DNA from: Burhinus oedicnemus
Lineage: Eukaryota > Chordata > Aves > Charadriiformes > Burhinidae
Reading direction: 5' to 3'
Length of the DNA stretch: 64,000 nt
NCBI GenBank assembly: GCA_008921705.1
Contig: VFFE01007640.1
Span: 1,237,950 to 1,301,949 of the forward strand
Below, in pieces: positions 34,721 through 46,522 of the stretch. Position 1 is the first letter of the stretch; every line of letters starts with the position of its first letter. A program made the translations under genes and the position numbers. A model generated the notes under the pieces. That model was not told the DNA's origin. It did not search any database and saw only the letters and a program-made list of their open reading frames with translations.

Positions 34721-36599
34721 AAGCAGTGAAGGGGAAGGGAGCTAGAAACAAAACCAGCTCTGCTTACAGTAATTTGCATGTTTCTGGAAGTTTGTATCCA
34801 ATGTTTTCTATCTGTTTTAGAAGTCTCACCAAGCTCCTGTGAAGAAAATGATTTAATGCTATTTTTATGGATGAAAACTGAGGTGAAATTGAGGAGAAAC
34901 TGAGGGAGGCTGAAACTGTTGAAGGTCACATAACAAGCTGGAAGCATACTAGGAAATGTAGTGAAAAGTCCTTTTTTTTCTAGTTCTTTCTATTACTGAT
35001 CTTTTTTTTTTGTTTGGTTTTTTTTTTGTTATTAATGGGCTAGATTGTACCTGAAGTCATATGTGGAAAGAAGCAGAATGATCTTTTTCTTCACCCTTCT
35101 CACTGCTCTACCAAGAGGTGTTGGACATAATCCAGTCGTTTGCATTCCATGGAATAAGTGCTAAATCTCACAGAAATCCATATGTGACAGCGATGTAGGT
35201 ATCTGATTAACATTATGTGTCTTGTATCATACCAAATTAGTTTAAGTAAGTCGCCTGGGTTAAGTCCAATGACCTTGCATTTGCTGTGGTCAGTGTTTAT
35301 ATAGGATGTATATAGCATAGCGTAGCTCACAGGAAAGGTTGGGCTAATTTCCTCAGGGCTCCAAGCCTGTGCAAAGTTGATGGAGATGGATTAGGAGTGA
35401 ACAGGGTTGTTGCTACCTTAGGTACTATAGCTCTGGGTAGAGCTGGTCTAAAAACAGAAATAGGAAGATAAGCTGGTTCATATTCAGCTGGGAGAGAAGA
35501 GGTACATAGGTTAAGTGATATTAATCACTGAGCAATTGATTTAGGTTTGGATCCTTCCCAGTCCTATGTCTCCACTGTATCTGACCTGGTTGATTTGACA
35601 CGTGGTCTAAAAATAATGTACTCTCAGGATCCGATTTATGCTATCAAACTCACTTGTGAGTAACTGGTGCCGTAGAATAAATTGCAGTCTCCTTGATGGC
35701 TCGTTGGGGCTATCATATGTTATGATGGAGACAGTTTTCATACTTGGTGGGATGAAATTGTTTTTTTCACTGTGAATAGTTCTTAATGTTGGCGAGTTTT
35801 ACATTTTATGCAAACTGCATGTGACAAATACAAATCACAGACACTGTAACCTAAAACTAAAACCCAGACTTGATACATCCCCTGTACTCCTGTATCTCTG
35901 AAGTGATATTTTCCTGCCAGCCCATTAGGGGCTTTAAGGGTTTTCTAGGTTTTGGACCTAAACTTTATTATAAATGCTGTTCTCAAATGATCGTAAGTAT
36001 TTTTCTTTTTCTGAAGTCTCATCAGGATACAAAATTCTGGTGCTTAAGAAGTTGAGAGGCATATGAAGAAAATCTGGTTATTTTTATGATCTTCAGCTAA
36101 ATAGCTAAATCTGTCAAATTAGATTACCTTTCATAAGCGTGCACTCGTTAGAGGACATTTTTATTAACATGTTGCTGATAATGTCACCATTTCAGTTCAA
36201 CCGGACAAGAAAATAAGCTTTAATAACATATATATATTACATTAAAGAAAACTGGACCATAAAAGAAGTTTGGCAAAACCAGTCATGCCCATACTTGTTT
36301 TCATTGTTTCTTTTAACACAGTGGATAATTTCTTACTTGGATTAATCTATGCGTCATATCTCTCATCCCCATCCTGGTAACAAATCATCCTACAGCGTGT
36401 CCCCAGGGAGCATTTGGCATCTCTTTTGCAGAAATTCTCAACTTTATGGAAAAAGGTTTCGCCTCTATTTTATGCCCATTGACATGTAATTATTTTTTTT
36501 CCTTGCCTACAAAGCCAGTACAGCTGAAGAGTTATTTCCAGCCTATGTGACTTTGGAAGCAGGGGGGTTAGAAGAAAGATGAATGAAATCCAACTTTGA

Positions 36600-36622
36600 C
36601 TTATTTATTTATTTATTTATTA
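36600..36622. repeat. (TTTA)n microsatellite
   Basis: Just under six uninterrupted TTTA units. No adjacent transposon was seen. Confidence 0.95.
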
Positions 36623-36976
36623 TGGCACCTCCCAGGGCTTGCATATGGGAGCTGAATAACCATAGAGCTGGTGAGGTTGTCCCTCAGGGTTTCAGCTCAG
36701 CCTTTACCAAATTCTTGCTTTGCTACGGTTTGTTGCAGAGTGCTAACCAGACTACATACATTCAGCAGACAGTCTTGCAGACTCCAACGATCCAAAATTA
36801 AATAAGGCACTGACGCTTTTTAGGTCATGTCAGCATATTCTGATGTAGGGGAACACTGGAATTATCAGTATTCATCATGCTCTTCTCCTGGAAAACATAC
36901 TCAGCAATATAGAGCTGCTTCAGAGGGCTCCTTACAGTACAGATTTGGGTTCAGTTGGCCCTTATACAAAAAGGGT

Positions 36977-37020
36977 TGATCCAGCTCCTAATTCTGTCAG
37001 TGGTGAATTCCCACTGACAT
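36977..37020. repeat. Possible ancient 'GTCAATGG'-type fragment
   Basis: TTGATCCAGCTCCTAATTC then CAGTGGTGAATTCCCACTGAC resembles the 'gatcctgctcc..tcaatggcaaaactcccattgac' unit seen dispersed in reptile and bird genomes. The pair CAGTGG/CCACTG keeps the unit's inverted symmetry. Confidence 0.35.
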
Positions 37021-38286
37021 CCTGGTAAAGATTCTTGCCCTAAAAGAGATTTTCTGCCTTGTGTCATCTGAGCTTGCCCCTTTGTTTTCAGGTCTACGTC
37101 AGTTTTCACTGGTTTGGTACACACTTTGGCAGCGCAGGGTTGACACTCTCATGAAGAGGGCTTCATGTTGTTATTTAAAAGCTTGCCCTAGAATGTAGAG
37201 ATTAACTTCAATCTAGACCTTACTAGTTACCTTATGCAAAGACTATACAGAAAGATTCCCACAGGTGATAAGAAAATGACACTTTGAAGCCTGAGGTCCT
37301 GCACACAAGATGCGTGTCTTAATAACTGAAGAACCCATTGAATCCCGTTGAAGGATTAAGAGATTTCTTTTGAATAGAAGATGGATTTTCATCAAGCAGG
37401 TTTTGCAGTAGTGGGAGGTATTCTTTTTCTTGGAAATATAAACCTAAATAATCTTGGTGTCTTTCTGACTTGCTGAGTTTAAGTTGCAGTGTTCTTGTTC
37501 ATCGATATAAACCGCAGCCAGAAGTGGGGAATATGACAGATAATGTTTCTGTACAAAGCCTGCCAGTGAAGTGCGTACAGAGGATAATACGGCCATACAA
37601 GCAGAGTTCAACACAACCAATGTTATTACTCTGAATGCCAAAGCAACAAATAGTGGCTGGCACCTTCTGTAGCAATGCCAATATCTTTGACACAAGCTGA
37701 ATGGAAATGTGTACTGGCTTTCTGGTTCCTCAGTGAATGACAAAGGTAAAAATGATGCCTTGCCTAGATGACTTGGGCATGTTATTTATTATATGTTTCT
37801 AAGGTGAAATAAAAAACCCATTTGTCCTGGAAAAGAAAGATTTCCAAACTATTCCTTGCCAACAAATCAGAGCTTCTACAAGGCAACAAGACTGTGAAGA
37901 AATGCTTATATTATGTGTGAAATATTCCCAAAGCAGGAAAAGAAACCGACTCAGATAAAGCAAACAGCTCTGTCATACAATGCTCAAAGCTACTAACTGT
38001 GGTGGGAGCAGAATTTAGTCCTCTGGCTTTGAAAATAAAGCACAGCTCTCTAATAGCTCCAAACGTTATTACTTGTTGCTAGAAGGCATTACAATTAATA
38101 CGGTAGTGTGCCAGGGTCTTAGTCGTTGATCAGGACCTCACTACATTAAGCGCAGTTAAAATAAAGATCGAGCAACTCCTTTTCATCACAACTGGCTCCC
38201 AATGTAGGGCAGGAGAAAACACGTGGGTGTACAGAGATGGGGCAGCATATGCAAAGCAGCGTGACTGCTCGTTATACCACATAAAG

Positions 38287-39024
38287 TTAAAGATCGCTCT
38301 CTGGAAAGAGTTTGAAGGCATCAGGATTAAGTTGTTGGAAAGATATGGATGGATGTAAGAGGGCAAAAGGGCAAAGGCATGCAAAGCAAATGACAGAGGC
38401 TGGCCTCATTGACCGGTCTGTGACGGGCGCTGCCACTGCAATACCACCTGAAGAATTTTCCTTCAAGAGTGAGTGGGCTAAAAGATGAGAAACTTGGAAT
38501 GGGATGAAAATAACTTCTGTTTGCTGTGATGGAAAATGGAAATAGATAGAGTTGTGTAAAGGGGCTGCTTCTGGAAAGAAACAGGCTAAGGAAAAGAATC
38601 TTTTTTTCACCCTTCTTAAAGGCTGAGGGCCTTCAAGGGCCAGACAAAAGGAGATTGCAATGATCAAAAAGTGAGTTGATGATAATTTGCTGAATGTTTT
38701 CTGTGTGTGATTAGAATGGGAAAGGTCAAGGCCTAAAGATGTTGCAGGTGGACACAATTGCAGCTGGATAGAGAAGTTGCAGACATCTGACCTCCACCCA
38801 GCCACGCGACTTGATGTATACGTGCTATACGAGATATTGCTGGCTGATGGAGTGGGAGACAAAAGATGCTTTGCATACTCTTTTGCAGTCCCAGGCCCCA
38901 TGCCATGCAGAGAGAATCTGCAAAACTTACATATTATGTGGATATAAGGAACAAGATATAAAAAATAGAATAAAATGTCCCAATTTGTAAGCCAGAGTAA
39001 TGTATGAGAGAGGAGTAAATCCAT
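38287..39024 (-). other. Unrecognised 245-codon open frame
   Basis: This is the longest open frame in the window (ATG to stop, 245 codons). The conceptual product is rich in Ser, Leu, Phe and Pro, with hydrophobic stretches near its start (LWLTNWDILFYFLYL) and middle (FLIIAISFCLAL), and no domain I recognise. The plus strand here is purine-rich, so the minus strand is pyrimidine-rich and poor in stop codons, which can explain the length without coding. No nearby TATA box, splice pattern or poly-A signal argues for a gene. Probably spurious. Confidence 0.15.
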
Positions 39025-39390
39025 TGTAGCATTATTTGTTGTTTATGATGGAGGTAATAGGTTTTTATCTTGAATAATATTTATTCAAATACTTATTCAA
39101 ATATATTTGAAGCCTGCTGCAACTTGATAATTTTTACTGACAATTCGTTGTTTTTTTCATCAAAGCCATTGAGACCTGACTGAAGAATAGAAATAATATG
39201 GGCTTGCTGTATGCCTGTATGCAACACAAATACAAGTGCTGAACATTTTAAGTGAAGGACTGACAGAAAAGCAAAGAGGATTATTTCTTGAAACTATTTA
39301 CTCAGTACTGGAGACTGGTCAACATATATATACCGAACATATGACTTGTTCTTGAATTCCTTATTAACTTGAAAGAGAAACTAAGTCTCT

Positions 39391-39455
39391 GATCTTGCAT
39401 TTACGCACCGTACAGTATTACTCATAAAAGTAATCTCCATTTATTCCTATGAAAA
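39391..39455. repeat. Possible ancient amniote repeat fragment
   Basis: GATCTTGCATTTACGCACCG, then ATTACTCATAAAAGTAATC and CCTATGAAAATG match in order the 'gatcctgcacttacgcacgtgagtagtcccattgaagtcaatgg' type of unit recalled from reptile and bird genomes. This is one of the better matches of that type in the window. Confidence 0.4.
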
Positions 39456-40881
39456 TGCTCTTTAGCAGAGTAATGTGTATCCATAAAACTGTTTAAGGTC
39501 ATACCCTAAAATAATACATTCTAGGTGGGGTTCTGCCAGCGTTATGGTAGAAAGTTCTTTCCTTTATGTCAGCGGATTTGTTTACTGGAGTACTTTTTAT
39601 GACACAGGTTGGAGATTTTAGTCCACCACCCATAGTGGAGCTAATGGTTAGCTCTACTGAGAATCCGGCTTGTGTTTTCCTACTTGTAGGCCAGGATTTA
39701 CTCATGTTGCTACTTCTAATCTGCAGAGTTGCTGCCTTTGACTACGTGAACATGACGTTTTTCTTTTTTTTAATGGACAATTAAAAATTATTTTAATTGT
39801 AACTCAGGTTTGTTCTTTGTGATAAAATTCAAAAGGTTAAATCACATCTTTGATGTCAGAGCTAAGCCATGTCTTTGATCTGTAAATAGGGGCAGTAAAA
39901 CTGAAAGAGCCTCACCTGTGTTTGTGAGTAATTACTGTACATTGATCTGAATTCAAGTCTGAAATTCACATTGCTGTATTAGCATATCAAAGGCTTTCAG
40001 AGCACGATATTATTTGACTAGGAGTTAACTATTTGAGATGAGCTTGCAGGATGCTGGCAAAGTCATATTGCAAACATAAGCAAAAAGGAATCCTAACCAG
40101 CAAATCTTCCCCAAAATGTACAACAAAAAGAGAATGCTTTGGGTTGGAAAGACAAATGCCAGAATTATTATGAATCTGTCTTTTATGGCACTGGAATTCA
40201 TAGAAGTTAATAGTTGGGATCTTGAAAAACAATCAATATAAAATCACATTTACAGGGCATTAGATCAAATTCAGAATATATATATATATTCAAACACAAA
40301 GTGTATGTATACTAGATATATGAATATGAGGATTCTTATTAAGCTGTTGCTTTTTTTCGCAGCATAGGTCAAATGAAAATAAGGAATGATGGAGCTACAT
40401 CTCAGTATCTGATGTTTTATTAGAAATTAGGATGGTCAATGTTTTGCTACCTATTTCTAATTTGTATCCATCTTGTCAAATTTCTTGCTTGGTCCAGACA
40501 ATTATTATGGCTTTAGAATGTCAAGGAGGATAGAAATTTCACTATCCCAGTATGCTCTAACTGGGCATGATTAAAAAACTTGTAGGAAGAGAGGATGTAT
40601 GGTTCAAATCACCTCAGGCTACAGAGGGAACTGGATCTATGTTGCCATCTCTAGGGTTAGAACTCAAGGAGACCGAGGTGATGATGATGACCTGAGTCAG
40701 TCATCTGTGCAAAAAGAAATGTCATGTGTTTTTGTGGGGTAATGGAATGATGGTCCTTGCCTGAGCCACCCAGTTGGGAGCAGTGTTGACTGCCAGGCAA
40801 AGCTTTCCTTTCACTGTCTACGTTGGTGTTGTCAGTTCAGTGTACAGGGGGCTGCGAAACTAAGCACTGAACTCTGCCTGA

Positions 40882-40886
40882 CTCCT
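40882..40886. repeat. Target-site duplication, left copy (CTCCT)
   Basis: CTCCT directly before the LTR start, identical to the right copy at 41623-41627. Confidence 0.9.
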
Positions 40887-41622
40887 TGTCCTGCTTTGAG
40901 ATAGAATTTGCTTTTGCAGTAATTTTACTTTTTTCAGTTAAGTCTCTTCTAACTGACTTCACTCTCTGAAATTAATTAGTGTCTGTTTCTAGCACAGATA
41001 ACATCAGATGTTTGTATTTAATACCAAGGAATGGGATGCAGAGAGGCTCTTGCTTATACTTATTGCTAGAACAACCAAGGGCAGCCAACTTAGTTGTGTG
41101 CCAAGTTGGAGGGTCGGAAGCAGAAAACTGTAGAGGGGTCACCCCTGCGGGGAGGAGCGGACAGGACAGGTGACCCAAAACTGACCAACAGGGTATTCCA
41201 TCCCATCTGCCTCATGCTCAGTACAAAAGCTGAGGGATCAAAGAGGTCAAGTTGCTTCTTCCTTCAGTGGCCGGCGTCCCAGGAGGACTCTGTCTGTTCG
41301 TCTGCCTTTGATCCTGATCCATGTGTTCCTGAATCCAGTTCTTGAATCCAGTTCCCATCCACCGCTGAGTCCAGTCCCAGTGCTGGCTGGTGAAGTGATT
41401 GTCATCCTGGGAGCTTGATATTGGTTTTGTACATATTTATATTTACTTCATTATTTTCCTATTAATATTATTATCTTTTTATTGTTATTATTTCATTAAA
41501 GCTGTTTTAGGGTTTTTTTCAACCCATAAGTCTCTCTCCCTTATTGTCTCTCCCTTCCCCTTGTGGGTTAATAGAGAACATCTGTCATTCGTTTAGTGGC
41601 CAGCCCAGCCTAAACCTTGATA
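40887..41622 (+). mobile_element. Solo LTR, ERVL-like, copy 2, with intact 5-bp TSD
   Basis: A 736-base solo LTR of the same family as the one at 27095-27834, in the opposite orientation. It starts TGTCCTGCTTTGAGA and ends CCTAAACCTTGATA, where the last CA has mutated to TA. It is flanked by identical 5-bp direct repeats CTCCT (40882-40886 and 41623-41627), the target-site duplication left by integration. Five bases fits class III (ERVL-type) or class I elements. Inside are a TATA-like TACAAAAG (about 41222), a polyadenylation-type ATTAAA (41495-41500) and, just before it, an AT-rich stretch that mirrors the (AAT)-rich segment of copy 1. There is no internal region, so this is also a solo LTR. 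Confidence 0.94.
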
Positions 41623-41627
41623 CTCCT
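41623..41627. repeat. Target-site duplication, right copy (CTCCT)
   Basis: CTCCT directly after the LTR end. It supports both LTR boundaries to the base. Confidence 0.9.
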
Positions 41628-42257
41628 GTATGTAAGGAACTGAGGTGTCCACTTGAGATTATGAATTCTGTTTCCAGAGCTCAGTGTCTAAGATCTGGTG
41701 TGGCAATGCTGAGTACCTGGTCCACGGTACCTGAGAGAGTCTCTTGGAAAATCTGGACCTAAGCTGACACTGTGAGCTATGAAAATGCCTTGAATAGAAG
41801 ACAAGAAATCTAAAGAAATATTGAATAAAATCAGCTTGTCATGGAAGAAACTCTGTTCCTTTCTGCAATGTGGCTTGTCATCTTTTGAAAATAAATGACC
41901 TCCCACTATTAAACATTATGGAGAAGCAGTAAGGGACATATATCATTCTGCTGGGGATCACGACAATATATTAGACTAAATCATAATACCTAAAAAATAA
42001 AAGAAAATTAAATAAAAAGACCAAATCAACTGTGCAATGTTTCAAAACTCTGTAAACCTGCCAAACTTAAATAAAAGTTAAAATAAAAAAAAGAGAAGAG
42101 CCTGATTCATTACTTGAAATGTAGACCATTTTCTTTGTCCTCTGTGAGTTATGACTTCTTGTGCAGGTTATTTGCAGTTCTTTATAAGCCTATAGATTAG
42201 ACACTTCAAGTTCTTTTTATCAGCTGTCCTGAGAGATTTTACTATGAAGACTCAGAG

Positions 42258-42274
42258 AAAAAAAAAAAAAAAAA
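42258..42274 (+). repeat. A17 homopolymer
   Basis: Seventeen A. The sequence upstream is not recognisable as a retroposed transcript and has no flanking direct repeat that I can see. Confidence 0.9.
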
Positions 42275-44333
42275 GTGAAACCTTCTTCTGGAAGAATAAT
42301 CAATTTTTCACTTAGACAAACTTTAACTCCTATATACATTTTCCAGATGCCTGTTGAATACAATTATGTGCCTTGGTTAGACAAAGCTTTCAGTAGTAAT
42401 ATATGGAAAAAGTACGTGCAAATCCTATCCAAACATAATAGTCAGAACCTGCTTATCTACTGTCTGTAGTACTGTCTTCCAGGGAAATGGACTGATTTTG
42501 CATTTTTGGCTCACACAAGTTTCAGCCTACTAAAACGTGTATAATTGGTCTTCAGTTTATCTTCAGTGGGTTTTAATTCTCTACTCTGCTACCCCAGTTT
42601 TATGTTCATATTTCTTTACTTATGTCAACATACAAAAGAAGCATTAAAAGGGAAGGAGGAATTAACTAGAAGAATGTAAATTTAGGGAAACTGACTTTGC
42701 GAAAGGGACACCCAAATTATGTATGGAGCCAACAAAAGTTCAAGAATGGTCAAATGCGCATTAAAGTAAATGGTTCTGCCACTTCAGAGGTTTATTAGTT
42801 GAGATGCTAGGGGTTATTACACAAGACCTCAAACTGTAATTCCTTCCCTAGAACTAAAACAACATGGATCTACGATGAATGGAGTAACAGGCCTTTTATG
42901 TGTTTATTTTTGTTTTTATTGCAGGAATGCTCTTTAAATAATAGAGAAGACTAAACTGAAATAACTATGGTGACATGCTAGATTATCCCCCATTGAATGA
43001 ATCATTGTAATTATCTTCATACTTAATGAAACTCAGTTGCAAGGTAAAATATATGAGGTTAAACCTTTGTACCTCAGCAGTGGAGTACTCTGTGAGAGCA
43101 TGTGCAATGAGTAACAGAAGCTCAGATGTCATGTGTAAACTTAAGAAACCATAATTTCTCAATCATTTTCTCCGTATCTTTATGTCTTAAATTTAAAATA
43201 TGCAAGAGACTTTTCATTCTTTCCTGAGACAACCTTCCTATCTCACACCAGAAAAATAACCTAACCTCATTAAATACAGAGAAGCCAATGTTTCAGCATT
43301 GGTTCATGGGACTGTCTCATAAAATATTTCCAAAGTCTTATAATTAAGATGATTTTCCTGCATTTTATATCTCTTAGTCACTGCCAATATTAATATTTAA
43401 AGCGGATAATGTAACTGGAACACGTATGAAAGATATGAAGGAGTACCTTGAATCTTTTAAGGCATTTCACGTCTATTCTCTTCTATAACAGGTCACTAGA
43501 ATGGATAACTGACCTGGAGAGGGTGAGCAATTGCATCCTCCTTGCTAGACCAGCCTACGTGAATGCATAATCCAGGCCAGGATTTTGACTGACTGAGCTC
43601 TAATACTCTGTTTCTTAGTTGCAAGGATGCTATTAGCTCTCACACAGCTTCACTTTGATCATATGTAAAAGTATTCTGGTTTTGAGACTGTTCTTTCGCA
43701 CCTTGAAGTACATTTCAGAGCCATGTTTCTGAAACTTTGTCTTAGCATTCTTCATAGAGTCATCAGGTTTTGAAAACTGAATAAAATCTCTTTCTTTATG
43801 TCTGCTTTTCACCTTTTTCGTATAAACCTTTCTTATCTGACTGCTATTGCGAATGATCTACTTTTGTATGAATGTATCATCTCCCTTAATTTGTCCCTTT
43901 CAACACTTCCTTCCTCAAGCCGTCAGTACAGGTTATGTACTTGTCATCATCACCGTACTCCACTATGTCTTTTGTCTTTGCCTTTAAAGACTTTAATCAT
44001 TTACATCCATTCCACCTATTACTTTTTTATATCAGACCCAAATTTTGTAGATACAGCCTTTTCTTCTTGTATAATCTAGTAGACTGTATGTCATGCTGGT
44101 AGCTCTGCTTTTCTTTCTATTTAAAGACGTACTGGGAAGAACTTTTAGTTAAAATCAATAAAACCATCTCCTTGCCTTTCATCTAATCCTTTCTTCCTAT
44201 TTAATTCTCTGTAACCTCTATCAAAAGCTACAGTTCCAAAAAGCTACAGTAAGATTTCCAAAGTTTCTTCAGCTGTATAATTCTTTGTCTTCTCAAAAGA
44301 ATGGGATGAGGATCTAGATTTCCAGTTTGCCAA

Positions 44334-44348
44334 ATATATATATATATA
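44334..44348. repeat. (AT)n short run
   Basis: About seven AT units. Confidence 0.9.
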
Positions 44349-44643
44349 CTTGGTTTTGGTTAGGTTTCAGTCTGGATTGGAGTATCTTTCAAATTTCTGC
44401 TGAATTAGAAACCTCCTGGATCCTGCAGCTCTTCAGGAAAAATGATTTTTTTCATCATAAATTTCACAGCTTCAGCAATTGACAAGAATATCAATGTTAG
44501 AGAGTTTCAAGGTCTTCAAGTGCTGGAATAGAAACACCAGGAAGGCAGAAAGAAGTCTCTCCACACCCTGTTTTGGACTCAGTGGAATTCTGTCAAAACC
44601 TAGACATGTCAAATGAAATTAAATGTTTCAGCTTCAGCAAACA

Positions 44644-44679
44644 GTTTTTTTGTTTGTTTATTTGTTTGTTTGTTTTTTA
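44644..44679. repeat. (TTTG)n-like microsatellite
   Basis: TTTG units with one TTTA interruption and T-rich ends. Confidence 0.9.
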
Positions 44680-46456
44680 GAATGTTAAATTGAAAAACAT
44701 CTGGAAAGCTTTACTCCTTCATCTCAATGACACTTTCCAGTATTTTTATTTCTTGGCATGTTTTGTCGTCATTTGACACTTGTTTTGATTATGATATTTC
44801 AGAATAAGTTAGATAATGAGTATCTACTGTGAATCCTGATGAAATAAAAGATTTAAATACATTGTTAGTATTCTAAGAGATCAATAAGGGCATATAACTG
44901 TTGTAAACTTATTAAAACGCCAGCTCATACATGATTGACTAAATACTTTGAAACAGTTATATACAAATTCAATGATAACTCAGAGGGCAAAAAAGCATTC
45001 TTCATGATTAAGGTAATTGCAGTGAGAGAAAAAAAATGAATAGAAATGGCAATGGATAACACATATCAGGTAAGAGAACTTGCTGGGGCTTGGCACTAAT
45101 GCTTAGAAAATAAAGTAACTGTGAAATGCAGTATTAGGGGAAACATCTTATTTGTTTAATTTTACTTGCAGCAAAATGCTATGTGTAGGAAAGCAGCATG
45201 AGGTGGGTTTTTTTAACTTATTTAAGTAAAGATTATTGCGTATTTTTTTCATTTATAAAAGCTCTGATTTGCATCTGTACATATTACTTATCGCATTAAC
45301 TCCAAATTGGTTATGAAAAATGAGATGGTACTGTTAAATTTAGTGCCATGTATCATTCAGCTTTATATACAGAGCACTTTTAAAATATGTATGCAGCCAA
45401 CAAAATGATATAAATTCCTTCAGTTATTTTCATCACTTGTGGCCTATACATTTTTATTTCTACCAACATAATCAATACTGAAGCTCTAGCAAAGCTTTAG
45501 CATCAATTTTAGTGCTTGTGCAGACTTTATGCTAAAATTCTACTTAGTTACTTTTAGCTACACTGATTTTGTACTGTCCTATGGGAGGGATTTCAGTAGG
45601 TGTTTTGGGGTTAAGACTTGCAATTGTGTTAAGCCTGGGAATGAACTCTACTAAATTTATAAAGATGTTTGCAATCTCAAACTTTTAATCATGCCTACAA
45701 TTACTAACAACTGATCTAAATTTTGTTATAAATCCCACAACATTATTTTAATAAAAATGATTACTGAGCATCAGCTATCTCTTATAGCCGTGTATTTAAA
45801 GGGCCATATATTTAAAAGGGATCTTAATTTACTTAGCCCACAAGCCCAGCAGACTCATACATTTACTGATCCACTCAAAAATAGGTATTTTCGTGGAATT
45901 AGCTTTTGGACAATATTCTGCTTGCTACCTACACAATTTTTAACGTAGTCTGAATCCATGCTAATTTAATGTTAAAAGTTGTGGAGGAATCAGGAGAGAC
46001 AGGATCCCAGAGAGTCAGAGAGCACATTCTCCATGCCCAGACAGAAACCTTCCAGAAGTTATCCACTTTCTTCTACTTTTGAGAAGATCCAATATCAGAG
46101 GCTAGTTAGAAGATGTCCAAACCCTATAAACAAGGAAATCTGACTAAATCTCCTCACAGCTGTTGCGTCCCTCAACTTTCCCTCCACTATCTTCTTGATC
46201 CCCCTGGCAGTGAAGAGCTGCTCCAAGTAAGACTTTTTTGGAATGGCTTTTCCCCTGTCTTTTTACCCCAACTTTGCCCTTTCTTACTCGCTTCTGCTGA
46301 AAAGGGCAGCTTTACCTCAGCCCCTCATTCTCAGGGCAGGAAAAGTACCTTTACCTGCCTCTCTAAGAAGCCTTGAGCTAATGGTGGCCTTTGGGAACAG
46401 TTGTGCAAATGACAGATATTCACATTGAAGCCGTTGTATTCATGACAGTGGTTTTC

Positions 46457-46522
46457 CAAGTTTTTGGTTTTGTGTTTTACAAGTTTTTGGTTTTGTTTTT
46501 TACAAGTTTTACAAGTTTTTTG
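46457..46522 (+). repeat. 23-bp minisatellite, two full and two partial units
   Basis: Unit 1 (46457-46479) and unit 2 (46480-46502) are 23 bases each, start CAAGTTTTTGGTTTTG and differ at one position. Two shortened copies follow: CAAGTTTTA (46503-46511) and CAAGTTTTTTG (46512-46522). The near-identity suggests recent tandem duplication. Confidence 0.9.

Larger units (their letters stand above)
34721..38286. other. Gene-free unique sequence with simple repeats
   Basis: No gene was supported. It contains T-rich runs at about 34970-35030, a (TTTA)n microsatellite at 36600-36622 and a weak old-repeat relic at 36977-37020. Otherwise it is unremarkable AT-rich DNA. Confidence 0.55.
39025..40886. 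other. Gene-free unique sequence
   Basis: No gene seen. It holds a possible ancient repeat relic (39391-39455) and a short (AT)7 run (40278-40291). Confidence 0.55.
41628..46456. other. Gene-free, transposon-poor AT-rich stretch
   Basis: No gene, CR1 or LTR was recognised over nearly 5 kb. It holds an A17 run (42258-42274), an (AT)n run (about 44334-44348) and a (TTTG)n-like repeat (44644-44679). Open frames are at most about 93 codons with no homology. Confidence 0.6.

Noticed and set aside
40545..40615. GGTTCAAATCACC resembling a tRNA T-arm.
   Set aside because: No acceptor stem, D-arm or anticodon arm can be folded upstream at the proper spacing.
42258..42274. A17 run considered as the tail of a processed pseudogene.
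   Set aside because: Upstream sequence shows no recognisable transcript and no flanking direct repeats.
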